A stretch of 64,000 bases of DNA from Nonomuraea fuscirosea (GCF_003001935.1 NZ_PVNG01000014.1:124001-188000), one strand, 5' to 3'. Counted from the stretch's first letter, positions 16,170 to 25,309 are shown. A program made the numbers and translations. The notes: a model not told the origin generated them from the letters alone.

Positions 16170-17606
16170 CTAGCCGCAGTGCTCGGACGGACTGTCGTAG
16201 ACGTTCGTCCCGGCCTTGCCGCCCCACTTGACGCACTGACCGGCCGCCGAGGCACGCACCGGGCCGGCGTAGTAGGCGAAGTTGCCGCTGTCGGTGACCC
16301 GCGCCTTGCCCTTGACCTCCAGGTACGCGCTGGTCGCGCTGGCCGTGCCGATCGAGGTCTTCTTGATCGTGGCCACGCAGTTGTAACCGTTGCCCGAGTT
16401 GTAGAGCAGGTAGACCGTGCCGGCCGAGCCCAGCGCGGCCGAGTCGATCACCTTGTAGCCGCTGCCGCACACCGATTCCGGCGTGTGCGGGTTGGTGGGG
16501 CCGCCGCCGCCACCGGTGACGTACTGCATGTAGGTGTTCCAGTTCCAGTTGCCGCCCGGGTCCGTGTGGTCGGCCCCCGGGACCTGGCTGTGGCCGACGA
16601 TGTGCGTGCGGTCCTTGGGGATGCCGTACCGGTCGGCGATGTTGCGGGTCAGCGCGGCCGAGGAGCGGTACATCGCGTCGGTGAACCAGGACGCGTCGTT
16701 GACGAAGCCCTCGTGCTCGATGCCGACCGAGCGCCGGTTGTAGTCGCCGGCGTGGAAGGCCCGGTCCTTCTCCCGCACCATCTGGGTGACGGCGCCGTCC
16801 GACGAGCGCACCACGTAGTGGGAGCTGACCTTCGCGGACGGGTTCTGGAACCAGGAGATCGTCCCGGCGTAGGAGCCCTGCGCCACGTGGATGACGATCC
16901 GGTCGATCTTGTCGCTGGACGGGCGGCTGGACACCGCGTAGTTGGCGCTGTTGGCCGCCACCCACGTGGCCTGCGGGTAGTCGACCGCGGCGGCGAGGGT
17001 GCCGGGGCCGTCCAGGTCCTTGGCCTTGGCGTACGGGCCGCGGTCGGGCTCGACGGCGCGCGGCTTGACCGTGACGCTCTCGCCGCCGGTCGTGGTGCCG
17101 CGCACGCCCTGGGCCAGCAGGTCGTAGACGGTGTCGGCGTACAGGCGGGCCACGTCGGGGGAGGTGGCGCCGCCGTAGCGGGCGACGGGCTCGTACCAGC
17201 GGGCGGCGTCCTTGCGGGCGGCGGCGTCCAGCCCGGCCTCGTCGGCGTAGGCGCGCAGCACGGCGGCGCCGCCGGCGATGTTGGCGGCGTCGTCGCTCTT
17301 GAGCGCGGACACGGGCCGCCCGGTCAGCTTGGCCGCGCGCTCCAGCGTGCGGGAGGTGACCAGGTGCATCACGCCGTAGCCGCCGCTGGCGCTGGGCTCG
17401 CCGGCGTGGCCGTCCAGATGGGTCTCGGCGTAGGCGAGGGAGACCAGCAGGTCACGCGGCACCTCGTAGGTGGCCGCCGCCTCGGCGAACGCCCCCGACA
17501 CGGGGTCGGCGGCGGCCGTGGCCGCGGCGGGATGGCCGATCAGCAGCGAGGCGGGGATCAGCGCGCCGGTCAGCAGCACGGCTGAGCGGCGCAGTCGGGC
17601 TCGCAC
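16170..17606 (-). CDS. Secreted N-acetylmuramoyl-L-alanine amidase with SapA-like C-terminal domain
   Basis: A 478-residue exported protein. A signal peptide (RARLRRSAVLLTGALIPASLL, cleavage near AATAAA) is followed by a helical lysozyme-like region (YEVPRDLLVSLAYAETHLDGH to GYGVMHLV). An amidase_2 domain comes next: IDRIVIHVAQGSYAG with zinc His, SSHYVV, SVGIEHEGF with catalytic Glu, and HIVGHSQVPGADHTDPGGNW with further zinc ligands. The last roughly 107 residues, from NPHT to EHCG, match the C-terminus of the neighbouring M23 peptidase almost exactly and resemble actinomycete spore-associated protein A. The amidase cleaves the muramyl-peptide bond of peptidoglycan. GTG at 17606 follows GAGGAGA; an in-frame upstream ATG would spoil the signal peptide. 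Same direction as the M23 gene, 82 bases behind it. Confidence 0.9.
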   Translation of the reverse strand: MRARLRRSAVLLTGALIPASLLIGHPAAATAAADPVSGAFAEAAATYEVPRDLLVSLAYAETHLDGHAGEPSASGGYGVMHLVTSRTLERAAKLTGRPVSALKSDDAANIAGGAAVLRAYADEAGLDAAARKDAARWYEPVARYGGATSPDVARLYADTVYDLLAQGVRGTTTGGESVTVKPRAVEPDRGPYAKAKDLDGPGTLAAAVDYPQATWVAANSANYAVSSRPSSDKIDRIVIHVAQGSYAGTISWFQNPSAKVSSHYVVRSSDGAVTQMVREKDRAFHAGDYNRRSVGIEHEGFVNDASWFTDAMYRSSAALTRNIADRYGIPKDRTHIVGHSQVPGADHTDPGGNWNWNTYMQYVTGGGGGPTNPHTPESVCGSGYKVIDSAALGSAGTVYLLYNSGNGYNCVATIKKTSIGTASATSAYLEVKGKARVTDSGNFAYYAGPVRASAAGQCVKWGGKAGTNVYDSPSEHCG

Positions 17607-17688
17607 AGTGTTCTCCTCAGGAAGGGGGGTGTCGTAAGGGAACGCGGGGCGCCCGGCACGGCACGATGCGCGCGGGCGCCGTGTGGTG

Positions 17689-18687
17689 TCAGCCGCAGTG
17701 CTCGAAGTCGCTGTTGTACGTGCTCGACCCGGCCTTGCCGCCCCACTTGACGCACTGACCGGCCGCGGAGGCACGCACCGGGCCGGCGTAGTAGCCGAAG
17801 TTGCCGCTGTCGGTGATCCGCGACTTGCCCTTGACCTCCAGGTACGCGCTGGTCGCGGTGTTCTTGCCGAGCGAGGTCTTCTTGATCGTGGCCACGCAGT
17901 TGTAGCCGTTGCCCGAGTTGTAGAGCAGGTAGGCGGTGCCGGCCGAGCCCAGGGCGGCGGAGTCGATCACCTTGTAGCCGCTGCCGCACACGGACGTCGC
18001 GGTGTGCGGGTTGGTGCTGCCGCCGCCGCAGCTGTTCTTCGAGGTCAGGGTCTGGTTCGGGTAGCCGAACGTGGCGCCGTTGAAGACGGCCTTGCGCACG
18101 TTGGCCGGGTAGCTGGCGCCGTTGCGGACCTCGTAGTGCAGGTGCGGGCTGATGTTGTTGCCCGGCTTGCTGGTGTTGCCGACCGTGCCGATCTTCTGGC
18201 CCTGGCGGACCTGGGTGCCGGCGCTGACGGAGCGCGCGTTCAGGTGCGCGTAGTACGACGTCCAGCCGCCACCGTGGTCGATCTTGACCAGGTTGCCGTA
18301 GCCGTTCGTGGAGCCCTGGTGGGCGGAGATGACCACGGTGCCGGCCGCGGCGGCCACGACGGTGTCGCCGAGGTCGGCGGAGGCGGTGCTGCCGCGGTTG
18401 AAGTCGATCTCGTACGAGCGGTGCGCGCTGCTGCCGCTGGAGTTGCCGGTCCAGCTCTGGCCGCAGGGGAAGGGCAGCTGGAAGCTGGGCGCGGCCAGGG
18501 TGGAGACCTCGGGAACGTCGACCTGGTCCGGCGGGTTGTTCTGGTCCTGCCCAGGGCCCGTGGTCGGCGTGCCGCTCGGAGCCGCGCTCGGTGTGGGAGC
18601 GGGCGTGGGGGCGGCGGAGGCCGTCTGCCCGGCCACGAGCCCGCACGTAAGGACGAACCCCACCGTAAGCACCCTGCTGGCTCTCAT
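17689..18687 (-). CDS. Secreted M23 peptidoglycan endopeptidase with SapA-like C-terminal domain
   Basis: A 332-residue exported protein: signal peptide to about residue 25 (ASRVLTVGFVLTCGLVAGQ, then TASAA), a Pro/Thr-rich linker, then an M23 (LytM) domain with HRSYEIDFN (HxxxD zinc ligands), GDTVVAAAAGTVV, GNLVKIDHGGGWTSYYAHL and HLHYEVRNG. M23 enzymes cut peptide cross-bridges in the wall. After SCGGGSTNPHT comes a domain of about 107 residues nearly identical to the one ending the adjacent amidase. ATG at 18687 follows AAAGGA. The two genes probably act together on the wall, the shared domain giving targeting or spore association (inference). The likely promoter is at 18750-18779. Confidence 0.92.
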   Translation of the reverse strand: MRASRVLTVGFVLTCGLVAGQTASAAPTPAPTPSAAPSGTPTTGPGQDQNNPPDQVDVPEVSTLAAPSFQLPFPCGQSWTGNSSGSSAHRSYEIDFNRGSTASADLGDTVVAAAAGTVVISAHQGSTNGYGNLVKIDHGGGWTSYYAHLNARSVSAGTQVRQGQKIGTVGNTSKPGNNISPHLHYEVRNGASYPANVRKAVFNGATFGYPNQTLTSKNSCGGGSTNPHTATSVCGSGYKVIDSAALGSAGTAYLLYNSGNGYNCVATIKKTSLGKNTATSAYLEVKGKSRITDSGNFGYYAGPVRASAAGQCVKWGGKAGSSTYNSDFEHCG

Positions 18688-18749
18688 AAGGATCCTTTCC
18701 GTACGGCTCCGGGGACGAGGTCGACCCGGAGCCGAGCATGATCAAATGG

Positions 18750-18779
18750 ATCTCACGACGTGCGCTTGCTGGGGGTCAA
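18750..18779 (-). promoter_or_regulatory. Candidate promoter of the M23 peptidase gene
   Basis: On the minus strand TTGACC (18774-18779) and TGAGAT (18750-18755) are separated by 18 bases, about 60 bases before the M23 start codon. The spacing fits a housekeeping-type promoter; the -10 is a weak match. Confidence 0.4.
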
Positions 18780-18895
18780 GATTGCGAGTACGGCATACAG
18801 AGAACATCCAAAATCGGTATAAAGACTCAGCCAGCCCGAACGAACAACCCGGCAATGGTTGCAATACCTCCAGCTGAGGAGTAGGTGCGGTCATA

Positions 18896-21781
18896 GTGGT
18901 TGATCAGCCAACATTCGCCGTCCTTGGCCCGTTACAGGTCAGGGCCGCGGACCAGAGCGTGCGCATCGCGGGCACCAAGCCGCGGCTGCTGCTCGCCACG
19001 CTGCTGCTCGACGCGAACCAGGTGGTCGCCTCCGACGCCCTGATCGAAGTGCTGTGGACCGGCACCCCGCCCTCGTCCGCGACGGCCAACCTGCGCACGT
19101 ACGTGAGCTCCTTACGCGGCGTCCTCGGCGCGACGGAGGCCCGCATCGCCGCCCACCCGTCCGGTTACGCCGTCGAGGTGGAGGCGGAGCGGCTGGACCT
19201 GCTGCTGTTCGAGGACCTGGTGACCAGGGCGCGGGCGAGCGCGCGTACCGAGGAGGCGGCCCCCCACCTGCGCCGGGCGCTCGCGCTGTGGCGCGGCACC
19301 CCGCTCGGCGACCTGCCCGCGAGCCCCGTGTGGGACGCGCGGCTGCGCTCGATCACCCAGGCCAGGCTGGCCGCCGCCGAGGAGCTGATCGCGGTCAAGC
19401 TCGCCGCGGGCGAGCACGCCTCCGCCGCCGAGGACCTGCGCGAGCTGGTCGGCGAGCACCCCTACCGCGAGGACCTCTGGCAGCGGCTCATCCTGGCGCT
19501 GCACCACACCGGCAGGCGGGCCGAGGCGCTGCACGCCTACACCGCCGTCAGACGGCAGCTCATCGAGGATCTCGGCGTCGAACCCGGCCAGGACCTGCGC
19601 GAGGCGCACGCCCGCGTCCTGGCCGGAGAGCCCGTGCCCGCCCTCCTGCCCGCCTCTGTGCCCGCCTCTGTGCCCGCCTCTGTGCCCGCCGCCCCGCCCC
19701 CGCCCTACCAGCTGCCGGCCGACATCCCGGACTTCACCGGCCGGGCCGCGGCCGTCGCCGCCCTGACCAGGTCACTGTCCGCCGAGGAGCTCGCGCCCGA
19801 GGGGCCGCCGTCGATCGCCATGGTCGTCGGGCCGCCCGGCGTCGGCAAGACCGCGCTGGCCGTGCACTGCGCCCACGCCGTACGGGGCGGCTACCCGGCC
19901 GGGCAACTGCACCTGTGTCTCGGCGGCACCGACGCGACCCCCGCCGACCCGGCGGAGCTGCTGGCCGAGGCGCTGCGCGCGCTGGGCGTCGGCGCCGCGG
20001 CCCTGCCGCCCACCGTGCACGAACGCTCCGCGCTCTACCGCTCCCTGCTGGCGGAACGGCCGATGCTCGTCTTCCTCGACGACGCGGCCGACGCCGCCCA
20101 GGTACGCGCCCTGCTGCCCGGCAACGGCTGCGCGGTCCTGGTCACCAGCCGCCGCCGCATCACCGAGCTGCCCGGCACCCGGCTGCTGGAGCTGGACGTC
20201 CTGCCGCCGGAGGAGGCCGAGGAGCTGCTCGGGCGCATCGTCGGCCCGGCGCGGCTGGCCGCCGAGCGGCAGGCGGCCCTGGCCATCCTCGACTCCTGCG
20301 GCCACCTGCCCCTGGCCGTCCGGGTCGCCGGCGCCCGCCTGGCCGGCCGTCCCGGCTGGCCGCTCAGCGTGCTCCAGCAGCGCCTGGCCGACGAGTCCAG
20401 CAGGCTGGACGAGCTACGCGCCGGCGACCTGGAGGTACGCGGCTCCTTCGAACGCAGCACCCGCCGCCTGACCAGCGAAGCGGCCGCCACCTTCCGCGCG
20501 CTCGGCCTGCTCGGCCCCGCCTCCGTGCCCGGCTGGGTGGCCGACGCCGTGCTCGGCCGCCGGCGCGGCGAGGCCGTCGTGGACTCCCTCGTGGACGCCA
20601 ACCTCGTCCGGCTGGACGGCACCGACGCCCTCGGCCAGCCCCGCTACCGGCTGTACGACCTGATGCGCTGCCAGGCCAGGCAGCAGAACGGCGGCGAGGC
20701 GGAGCGGCAGGCGCTCGCCCGCGTGCTCGGCGGCTGGACCAGCGCCACCGGGCACGCCACCGCGCGCCTGCCCACCACCCTGTTCAGCCTGACCCCCGAG
20801 GAGCCCGCCCCCTGGAGCCTGCCGGAGGAGACCCTGGCCCGGCTGACCTCCGACCCGCTGCCGTGGTTCGAGGCCGAACGCCAGTCGCTGGTGGAGGCCG
20901 TGCAGCTGGCCGCGGGCACCGGGCTGGCCACCTCCGCGTGGGGACTGGCCGCCGCCCTCGTCCCCTACTTCGACCTGCACTGCCGGTTCGACGACTGGCA
21001 GCTCACGCACCGGCTGGCGCTCGACAGCGCCCGCGCGGCCGGCGACCGCCGCGGCGAGGCCGCCATGCTCCGCGGCCTCGGCCAGGTCTGCCTCTACCAG
21101 GACCGTTACGCCGAGGCCTGCGACATGCTCAAGCGCGCCCGGACGATCTTCCACGAGCTGGGGGACGTACGCGGCGAGGCGATCTCGATCTGCGGGCTCG
21201 GCGCGGCCAGCCAGTTCTCCGGCGAGCACCTGCGGGCGCTCGGGTCCTTCCGGCACGCCCTGGCCATGTTCCTGGCCGTCGGCGACCGCGGCGGCGAGGC
21301 GTACGCGCGGCAGGCGATCGGGCGCATCTACCTGTCGCTGCAGGACCTGCGCCAGGCGTCCCGGTGGCTGTCCGAGGCGCTGCGGCTGGCCAGGGAGCTC
21401 GGCGACACCCACCGTGAGGGCTGCGTCTCGATGCACCTGGGCCGCCTGCACGACCTGAAGGCCGACGCCGACGAGGCGATGCGCTGCCAGGGCCGGGCGC
21501 TGGACATCTTCGAGACGCTCGGGGACCGGCACTGCGGCGCGTACGCGATGCAGAGCCTGGGCGGCCTCCAGGTGGCCAGAGGCGAGCGGTCCGACGGATC
21601 CGACCGGCTGCGGGCGTCGCTGGCGGTCTTCCAGCAGCTCGGCGACCGCAGCGGGGAGGCGGCCACGTTCCAGACGCTCGGCGAGCTGTACCGCTCGGCC
21701 GGGCGGACCGCGCTGGCCTCCACTTACCTGCACCGGGCCGTCGAGCTGCGCCAGGAGCTGCGCGAGGGCGCCGGTCTGTGA
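18896..21781 (+). CDS. AfsR/SARP-type transcriptional regulator with NB-ARC and TPR domains
   Basis: A 961-residue regulator in AfsR order: an OmpR-type winged helix with the FAVLGPLQVR start and SATANLRTYVSSLRGVL; the bacterial transcriptional activation domain (LLLFEDLVTRARAS to YTAVRRQLIEDLGVEPG); an NB-ARC ATPase with GPPGVGKTALAVHC, MLVFLDDAAD and VLVTSRRRI, and HLPLAVRVAGARLAG; then TPR repeats (RRGEAAMLRGLGQVCLYQDRY and similar units) to the end. The linker contains three 12-bp repeats (about 19651-19686, encoding PASV units). GTG at 18896 lies 15 bases after GAGGAG; TATAAA at 18818-18823 may be its -10. Family members control antibiotic or developmental genes, but no biosynthetic cluster adjoins, so the targets are unknown. 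Confidence 0.92.
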   Translation: MVDQPTFAVLGPLQVRAADQSVRIAGTKPRLLLATLLLDANQVVASDALIEVLWTGTPPSSATANLRTYVSSLRGVLGATEARIAAHPSGYAVEVEAERLDLLLFEDLVTRARASARTEEAAPHLRRALALWRGTPLGDLPASPVWDARLRSITQARLAAAEELIAVKLAAGEHASAAEDLRELVGEHPYREDLWQRLILALHHTGRRAEALHAYTAVRRQLIEDLGVEPGQDLREAHARVLAGEPVPALLPASVPASVPASVPAAPPPPYQLPADIPDFTGRAAAVAALTRSLSAEELAPEGPPSIAMVVGPPGVGKTALAVHCAHAVRGGYPAGQLHLCLGGTDATPADPAELLAEALRALGVGAAALPPTVHERSALYRSLLAERPMLVFLDDAADAAQVRALLPGNGCAVLVTSRRRITELPGTRLLELDVLPPEEAEELLGRIVGPARLAAERQAALAILDSCGHLPLAVRVAGARLAGRPGWPLSVLQQRLADESSRLDELRAGDLEVRGSFERSTRRLTSEAAATFRALGLLGPASVPGWVADAVLGRRRGEAVVDSLVDANLVRLDGTDALGQPRYRLYDLMRCQARQQNGGEAERQALARVLGGWTSATGHATARLPTTLFSLTPEEPAPWSLPEETLARLTSDPLPWFEAERQSLVEAVQLAAGTGLATSAWGLAAALVPYFDLHCRFDDWQLTHRLALDSARAAGDRRGEAAMLRGLGQVCLYQDRYAEACDMLKRARTIFHELGDVRGEAISICGLGAASQFSGEHLRALGSFRHALAMFLAVGDRGGEAYARQAIGRIYLSLQDLRQASRWLSEALRLARELGDTHREGCVSMHLGRLHDLKADADEAMRCQGRALDIFETLGDRHCGAYAMQSLGGLQVARGERSDGSDRLRASLAVFQQLGDRSGEAATFQTLGELYRSAGRTALASTYLHRAVELRQELREGAGL

Positions 21782-21973
21782 TGACGGCGCCCGGATCGCG
21801 TGCGGTGCCGGGGCCGGCCCGCGGTGGCCCGCCGGGGGGTCACCGGGAGCCGACGAGAGGTTACGTCAGGGTCGTCCTCACGGCTCTGTACGCTGCCCCT
21901 CCGTCTCGGTACGGTAGGGATCGACAGCGGCCGGTCAGGCCGCTTCGGCTCCTCACGTCAGGGGAGGGTGCAC

Positions 21974-22348
21974 GTGCGGGAACTGACGTTCGCGACACAG
22001 AGACTGCCCGGGGTGAGCGTGATCTCCGTCGCGGGTGAGATCGACGCCGCCACCGCCGGCCAGCTGGACCGCTACCTTCAGGCGAGCCGGCGCGCGCCGC
22101 ACGAACATCTGGTCATCGATCTCAGTGACGCGCAACTGCTGGGCAGCGCCGGGCTCCGGGTCCTGCTCAACACGCACGCCTTCGCCCGCCAGCACGGCGG
22201 CAGCCTGCGTCTGGCCGCGCCGCATCCCAAGCTGGCCAGCATGATGCGGATCACCTGCGCGCACACCGTGCTGAGCGTCCACGACTCCGTGGAACAGGCC
22301 GTCCTGGCCGCGCTCCAGTCCGGTGAGCCCGCCGCCGCACAGGTGTGA
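21974..22348 (+). CDS. STAS-domain protein, anti-sigma factor antagonist type
   Basis: A 124-residue single STAS domain: ISVAGEIDAATAGQLDRYL, HLVIDLSDAQLLGSAGLRVLL with the conserved phosphorylatable serine in LGSAGL, and a C-terminal VHDSVEQAVLAAL. Such proteins capture anti-sigma factor kinases of the RsbW type when the serine is unphosphorylated. GTG at 21974 is preceded by GGGGAGG at 6 bases; another in-frame GTG at 21968 is too close to that site. It stands alone after the AfsR-like gene, and no RsbW-type kinase is adjacent. The partner sigma factor is unknown. Confidence 0.88.
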   Translation: MRELTFATQRLPGVSVISVAGEIDAATAGQLDRYLQASRRAPHEHLVIDLSDAQLLGSAGLRVLLNTHAFARQHGGSLRLAAPHPKLASMMRITCAHTVLSVHDSVEQAVLAALQSGEPAAAQV

Positions 22349-22366
22349 GGGCCACCGGTCGTCCGG

Positions 22367-22450
22367 CGCGGACAGGTTTCGCACGACATGTCCGCGAACA
22401 CGACCAGACCCGCCGTCCCGGGGCGGATGTTCATCCCGGTCCGGCGGGTC
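22367..22450. terminator. Two hairpins between convergent genes
   Basis: CGCGGACA (22367-22374) pairs with TGTCCGCG (22389-22396), and GACCCGCCG (22407-22415) pairs with CGGCGGGTC (22442-22450). Both stems are perfect and lie between the STAS gene and the small secreted protein gene that converge here. A bidirectional terminator role is inferred. Confidence 0.55.
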
Positions 22451-22487
22451 AGCGCACTGGCGTGGCAGCGAGCGTCCCTGACGGAGG

Positions 22488-22916
22488 TCAGCTCAGCTCT
22501 TCCGGCCACCACCAGTTACCGTCGTCGTACTTGTCCGGCTTCACGTCCTCCTTGACCGGCTCCTCCTTGACCGGCTTCACCACCGGGGCCGGCTTGACCT
22601 CCTCGCGGCGCTCGAAGCGGTGCCTCGGGTGGTGGTTGCGCGAGTGGTTGCGGTTGTCGACGATGACGTCGATCCGCGGCGGACGGTAGTGCGGGTTGCG
22701 CAGGATCGGCTTCTCCCGCGGGACGTACCTCGGCTTGTAGACGTGCTTGACCGGCGCCGGCGGGCCTCCGGCCTGGACGGTGGAGAAGCCGGCGCTCGCG
22801 CTGGCCACCCCCATGCCCAGGGGCAGAAGCATGACGCTGGCGGCGGCACCGGTCAGAGCTAGCGCCGCGAACAGCCCATGGCGCGGCGCGCGCGATTGCG
22901 AAATTCTAGTATTCAC
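22488..22916 (-). CDS. Small exported basic/proline-rich protein of unknown function
   Basis: A 142-residue protein. The N-terminus (HGLFAALALTGAAASVMLLP to GVASASA) is a signal peptide. The mature part is rich in Pro, Lys, Arg and His (YKPRYVPREKPILRNPHYRP, NRNHSRNHHPRHRFERR), then alternates KPVKEEPVKEDVKP before an aromatic acidic end (NWWWPEELS). No cysteine and no recognisable domain. The charge pattern suggests an extended wall-associated or metal/polyanion-contacting chain, which is speculation. GTG at 22916 has only a weak purine-rich GGAAACGAGAG ahead of it. I do not recognise a family. Confidence 0.65.
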   Translation of the reverse strand: MNTRISQSRAPRHGLFAALALTGAAASVMLLPLGMGVASASAGFSTVQAGGPPAPVKHVYKPRYVPREKPILRNPHYRPPRIDVIVDNRNHSRNHHPRHRFERREEVKPAPVVKPVKEEPVKEDVKPDKYDDGNWWWPEELS

Positions 22917-23127
22917 GTGCTCTCGTTTCCGTTCATGGATATTTCGGCCAGAAGCCGGCGTCCGCCCTATAAGCGGGCGCCCAGACGGAAGCAGACGTAC
23001 CCATGCAGATGTTCTCAGTTACCTCCTTAAACCCAAACAACCCGTCAAAGCCCACAGACCCCATTCGTTGCGAGCGTCCCACCGCGCGACGAACCGCCCC
23101 GCTTGTCTGCCTGGTGCCGCCGGCCGC

Positions 23128-23168
23128 TCGCCCGTGAACGCCGGGTCAGCCGGTCGATTCACGGGCGA
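23128..23168 (-). terminator. Inverted repeat spanning the LacI-family stop codon
   Basis: TCGCCCGTGAA (23128-23138) and TTCACGGGCGA (23158-23168) are perfect 11-bp arms. The right arm encodes the last residues of the LacI-type regulator and the loop contains its stop codon, so the hairpin forms across the gene end and probably serves as its terminator. Confidence 0.5.
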
Positions 23169-24153
23169 CCAAGGAGAAGGGGCTGACGAACTCGCGCGGC
23201 GCCTGCCTGGCCGCGCCCTTCTCCGCCATCCGCTTGACCAGGAAGCCGACGGCCGTGCCGGCCATGAGCGCGTGGTCGGGGTCGATCGAGGACAGCGACG
23301 GCACGCTGTAGGCGCCTTCGGCGATGTTGTCGAAGCCGATGACCTTGACGTCGTCCGGCACCCGCAGCCCGCTGTCGGCCAGGCCGCGCAGCGCGCCGAG
23401 CGCGACCGTGTCGGTCACGCAGAAGACGCCGTCGAACCCGGCCCCCGAGCCGGCCAGGCGGCGCGCGGCCGCCGCTCCCCGCTCCATGGTGAGCTGCTCG
23501 ATGGGGGCCACGAGCGCCGGGTCGAACGGGAGGCCCGCCTCGTCGAGCGCCTCGCGGTAGCCGTCGTAGCGCAGGCTGGAGACGTCGACCTCGCCCCGCT
23601 GCGGGCCGTCGATGAGTGCGACGCGACGGCAGCCCCGTTCGAGGAGATGGCGGGTCGCGGCCCTGGCGCCCGCGCTGTTGGGCATCGCCACGTGGTCCAC
23701 GGGCCCGTCGAAGATGCGCTCCCCCAGGATGACCACGGGGTGGTCGACCCTGAGCAGGTCGGTGTCGGCCGGGCCGAGCCCGACCGTGCTGAGGATGAGG
23801 CCGTCGTAGAGCCGGTTGCGGGACAGCGCGAGGGCGGCGAGCTCGCCCTCGCGTGAGGCGCCGGTCTGCTCGATGGCGACCCTGAGGTGGTGCCCTGCCG
23901 CCACCTTGATGATCTCGGCGGCGAGCTGCCCGTAGTAGGGGCGGTCGATCTCGGGGACGGCCAGGCCGATCGTCCCGGTACGCCCGGTGCGCAGGTTGCG
24001 GGCCGCGACGTTGACCCGGTAGTCCAGCTCCTCGATGGCCCGCAGCACGCGCTCGCGCGTCTCGGTCCTGACGTGCGGGTGGTCGTTGATGACGTGGGAG
24101 ACGGTCATGGGCGAGACCCCTGCGGCCTTCGCCACGTCCTGTATCGTCACCAC
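23146..24153 (-). CDS. LacI-family transcriptional regulator
   Basis: A 335-residue regulator: LacI helix-turn-helix TIQDVAKAAGVSPMTVSHVI with hinge (YRVNVAARNLRTGRT), then a periplasmic-binding-protein-like core (TIGLAVPEIDRPYYGQLAAEI, GLILSTVGL, HVAMPNSAGARAATRHLLERG, DGVFCVTDTVALGALRGL, KVIGFDNIAEGAYSVPSLSSI). This architecture senses sugars or related ligands. GTG at 24153 follows AAGGA at 7 bases. It is divergent from the DUF3500 gene, whose expression it might control; no sugar transporter or glycosidase adjoins, so the ligand is unknown. The upstream region contains an 11-bp repeat array. Confidence 0.93.
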   Translation of the reverse strand: MVTIQDVAKAAGVSPMTVSHVINDHPHVRTETRERVLRAIEELDYRVNVAARNLRTGRTGTIGLAVPEIDRPYYGQLAAEIIKVAAGHHLRVAIEQTGASREGELAALALSRNRLYDGLILSTVGLGPADTDLLRVDHPVVILGERIFDGPVDHVAMPNSAGARAATRHLLERGCRRVALIDGPQRGEVDVSSLRYDGYREALDEAGLPFDPALVAPIEQLTMERGAAAARRLAGSGAGFDGVFCVTDTVALGALRGLADSGLRVPDDVKVIGFDNIAEGAYSVPSLSSIDPDHALMAGTAVGFLVKRMAEKGAARQAPREFVSPFSLVARESTG

Positions 24154-24188
24154 GCCAGCATCCTTTCACGGCCGCACGGCCCGAAACC

Positions 24189-24253
24189 CCGCCGCCGCCG
24201 TGCCCCCGCCGCCGTGCCGCCGCCGTGCCGCCGCCGTGCCGCCGCCGTGCCGC
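24189..24253. repeat. 11-bp GC-rich tandem repeat upstream of the LacI-family gene
   Basis: GTGCCGCCGCC repeats with a period of 11 for about four copies, with a less regular start. It lies in the 196-base gap between the divergent LacI and DUF3500 genes. The rest of that gap is AT-richer near the DUF3500 start (GCGTTTTTTGCAGTATG) and probably holds promoters. Confidence 0.7.
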
Positions 24254-24349
24254 CGTTCCCCGTCTCAGTGCCACCGCATGCGCTTATTTGCGCGCGGATA
24301 TCGGCGTTTTTTGCAGTATGTTGCGGTTTGTGGCATTGCGAGAGCTTTC

Positions 24350-25303
24350 ATGAGCGCCCCCGACGTCGAGGTGATGCGGCAGGCGGTGCTGCGCTTCCTC
24401 GGCTCGCTCGACCCCGAGCGGAAGGCCGCGGCGACGGCGGCGTTCGACGCGGCCGAGCGTACCGAGTGGTCGTATCTGCCCGGCCCCCGTCCGGGCCTGC
24501 CGCTGGTCGAGATGACCCCGGCCCAGGAGGAGCTGGCGCTCGCCCTGCTGGAGATCGGCTGCGGCGTCAGCGGCGCGCGTACGGCCAGGGGCGTCATCGA
24601 GCTCGAACGCGTCCGCCGCCGCCTGGTGACCGGCGTGGACGAGATCGACGGCGACCGCTACTGGTTCCGCGTCTTCGGCGATCCGGCCGGTGCGGCCCCG
24701 TGGATGTGGCGGATCAACGGCCACCACCTCGCCGTGCACATCACGGTCGCCGGCGACTCGATCACGGTCACGCCGAGCTTCCTCGGCGCCGAGCCGGCCC
24801 TGGTGCTGTCCGGGCCGCGGCGGGGCCTGCGGCTGCTCGCCGAGGAGGAGGAGCTGGGCCGGGCGCTGCTCGCCGGCCTCGCGCCGCACCAGCGTTCGAT
24901 CGCGATCACCAGCCCGGTCGCTCCCGACGACGTCCTGACCCGTAACGACCCCGCGGCCGACGCCGCCCTCATCCCCCATGGGCTGCCGTACGCCGACATG
25001 ACGGCGACGTCGCGGGACATGCTCGAACGACTGGTCCGCCGCTACTTCGACCGCGCCCCCGGCTGGTACGGCGAGACCTGCTGGCGGGACGCGCGAGACG
25101 CCGGACTGGACCGGGTGACCTTCGCCTGGATGGGCTCGGACCGGCGCGGGCAGGGTCACTACTACTGCGTCACCGGGCCGACGTTCCTGCTGGAGTACGA
25201 CAACACGCAGGACGACGCCAACCACGTCCACTCCGTGTGGCGCGACCTGCGTCACGACTGGGGCGGCGACCTGCTCGCCCGGCACTACGCCGACCAGCAC
25301 TGA
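24350..25303 (+). CDS. DUF3500 family protein
   Basis: A 317-residue protein that fits the DUF3500 family: FLGSLDPERKAAATAAFD near the start, TEWSYLPGPRPGLPLVEM, IELERVRRRL, DRYWFRVFGDP, WMWRINGHHLAVHIT, then DGLPYADM-like PHGLPYADMTATSRDML, FAWMGSDRRGQGHYYCVTGP and FLLEYDNTQDDANHVHSVWRD. The His/Asp-rich C-terminal half (HxxHHL, NHVHS) could bind metal. The reaction is unknown. ATG at 24350 is chosen at the start of homology; the frame is open upstream but there is no better start. It is divergent from the LacI-type regulator. No signal peptide is seen with this start, although some family members are exported. Confidence 0.8.
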   Translation: MSAPDVEVMRQAVLRFLGSLDPERKAAATAAFDAAERTEWSYLPGPRPGLPLVEMTPAQEELALALLEIGCGVSGARTARGVIELERVRRRLVTGVDEIDGDRYWFRVFGDPAGAAPWMWRINGHHLAVHITVAGDSITVTPSFLGAEPALVLSGPRRGLRLLAEEEELGRALLAGLAPHQRSIAITSPVAPDDVLTRNDPAADAALIPHGLPYADMTATSRDMLERLVRRYFDRAPGWYGETCWRDARDAGLDRVTFAWMGSDRRGQGHYYCVTGPTFLLEYDNTQDDANHVHSVWRDLRHDWGGDLLARHYADQH

Positions 25304-25309
25304 TCGCCC

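Noticed and set aside
18896..21781. Pathway-specific activator of an antibiotic cluster
   Set aside because: No polyketide, peptide-synthetase or RiPP genes adjoin; the AfsR-type protein may be global.
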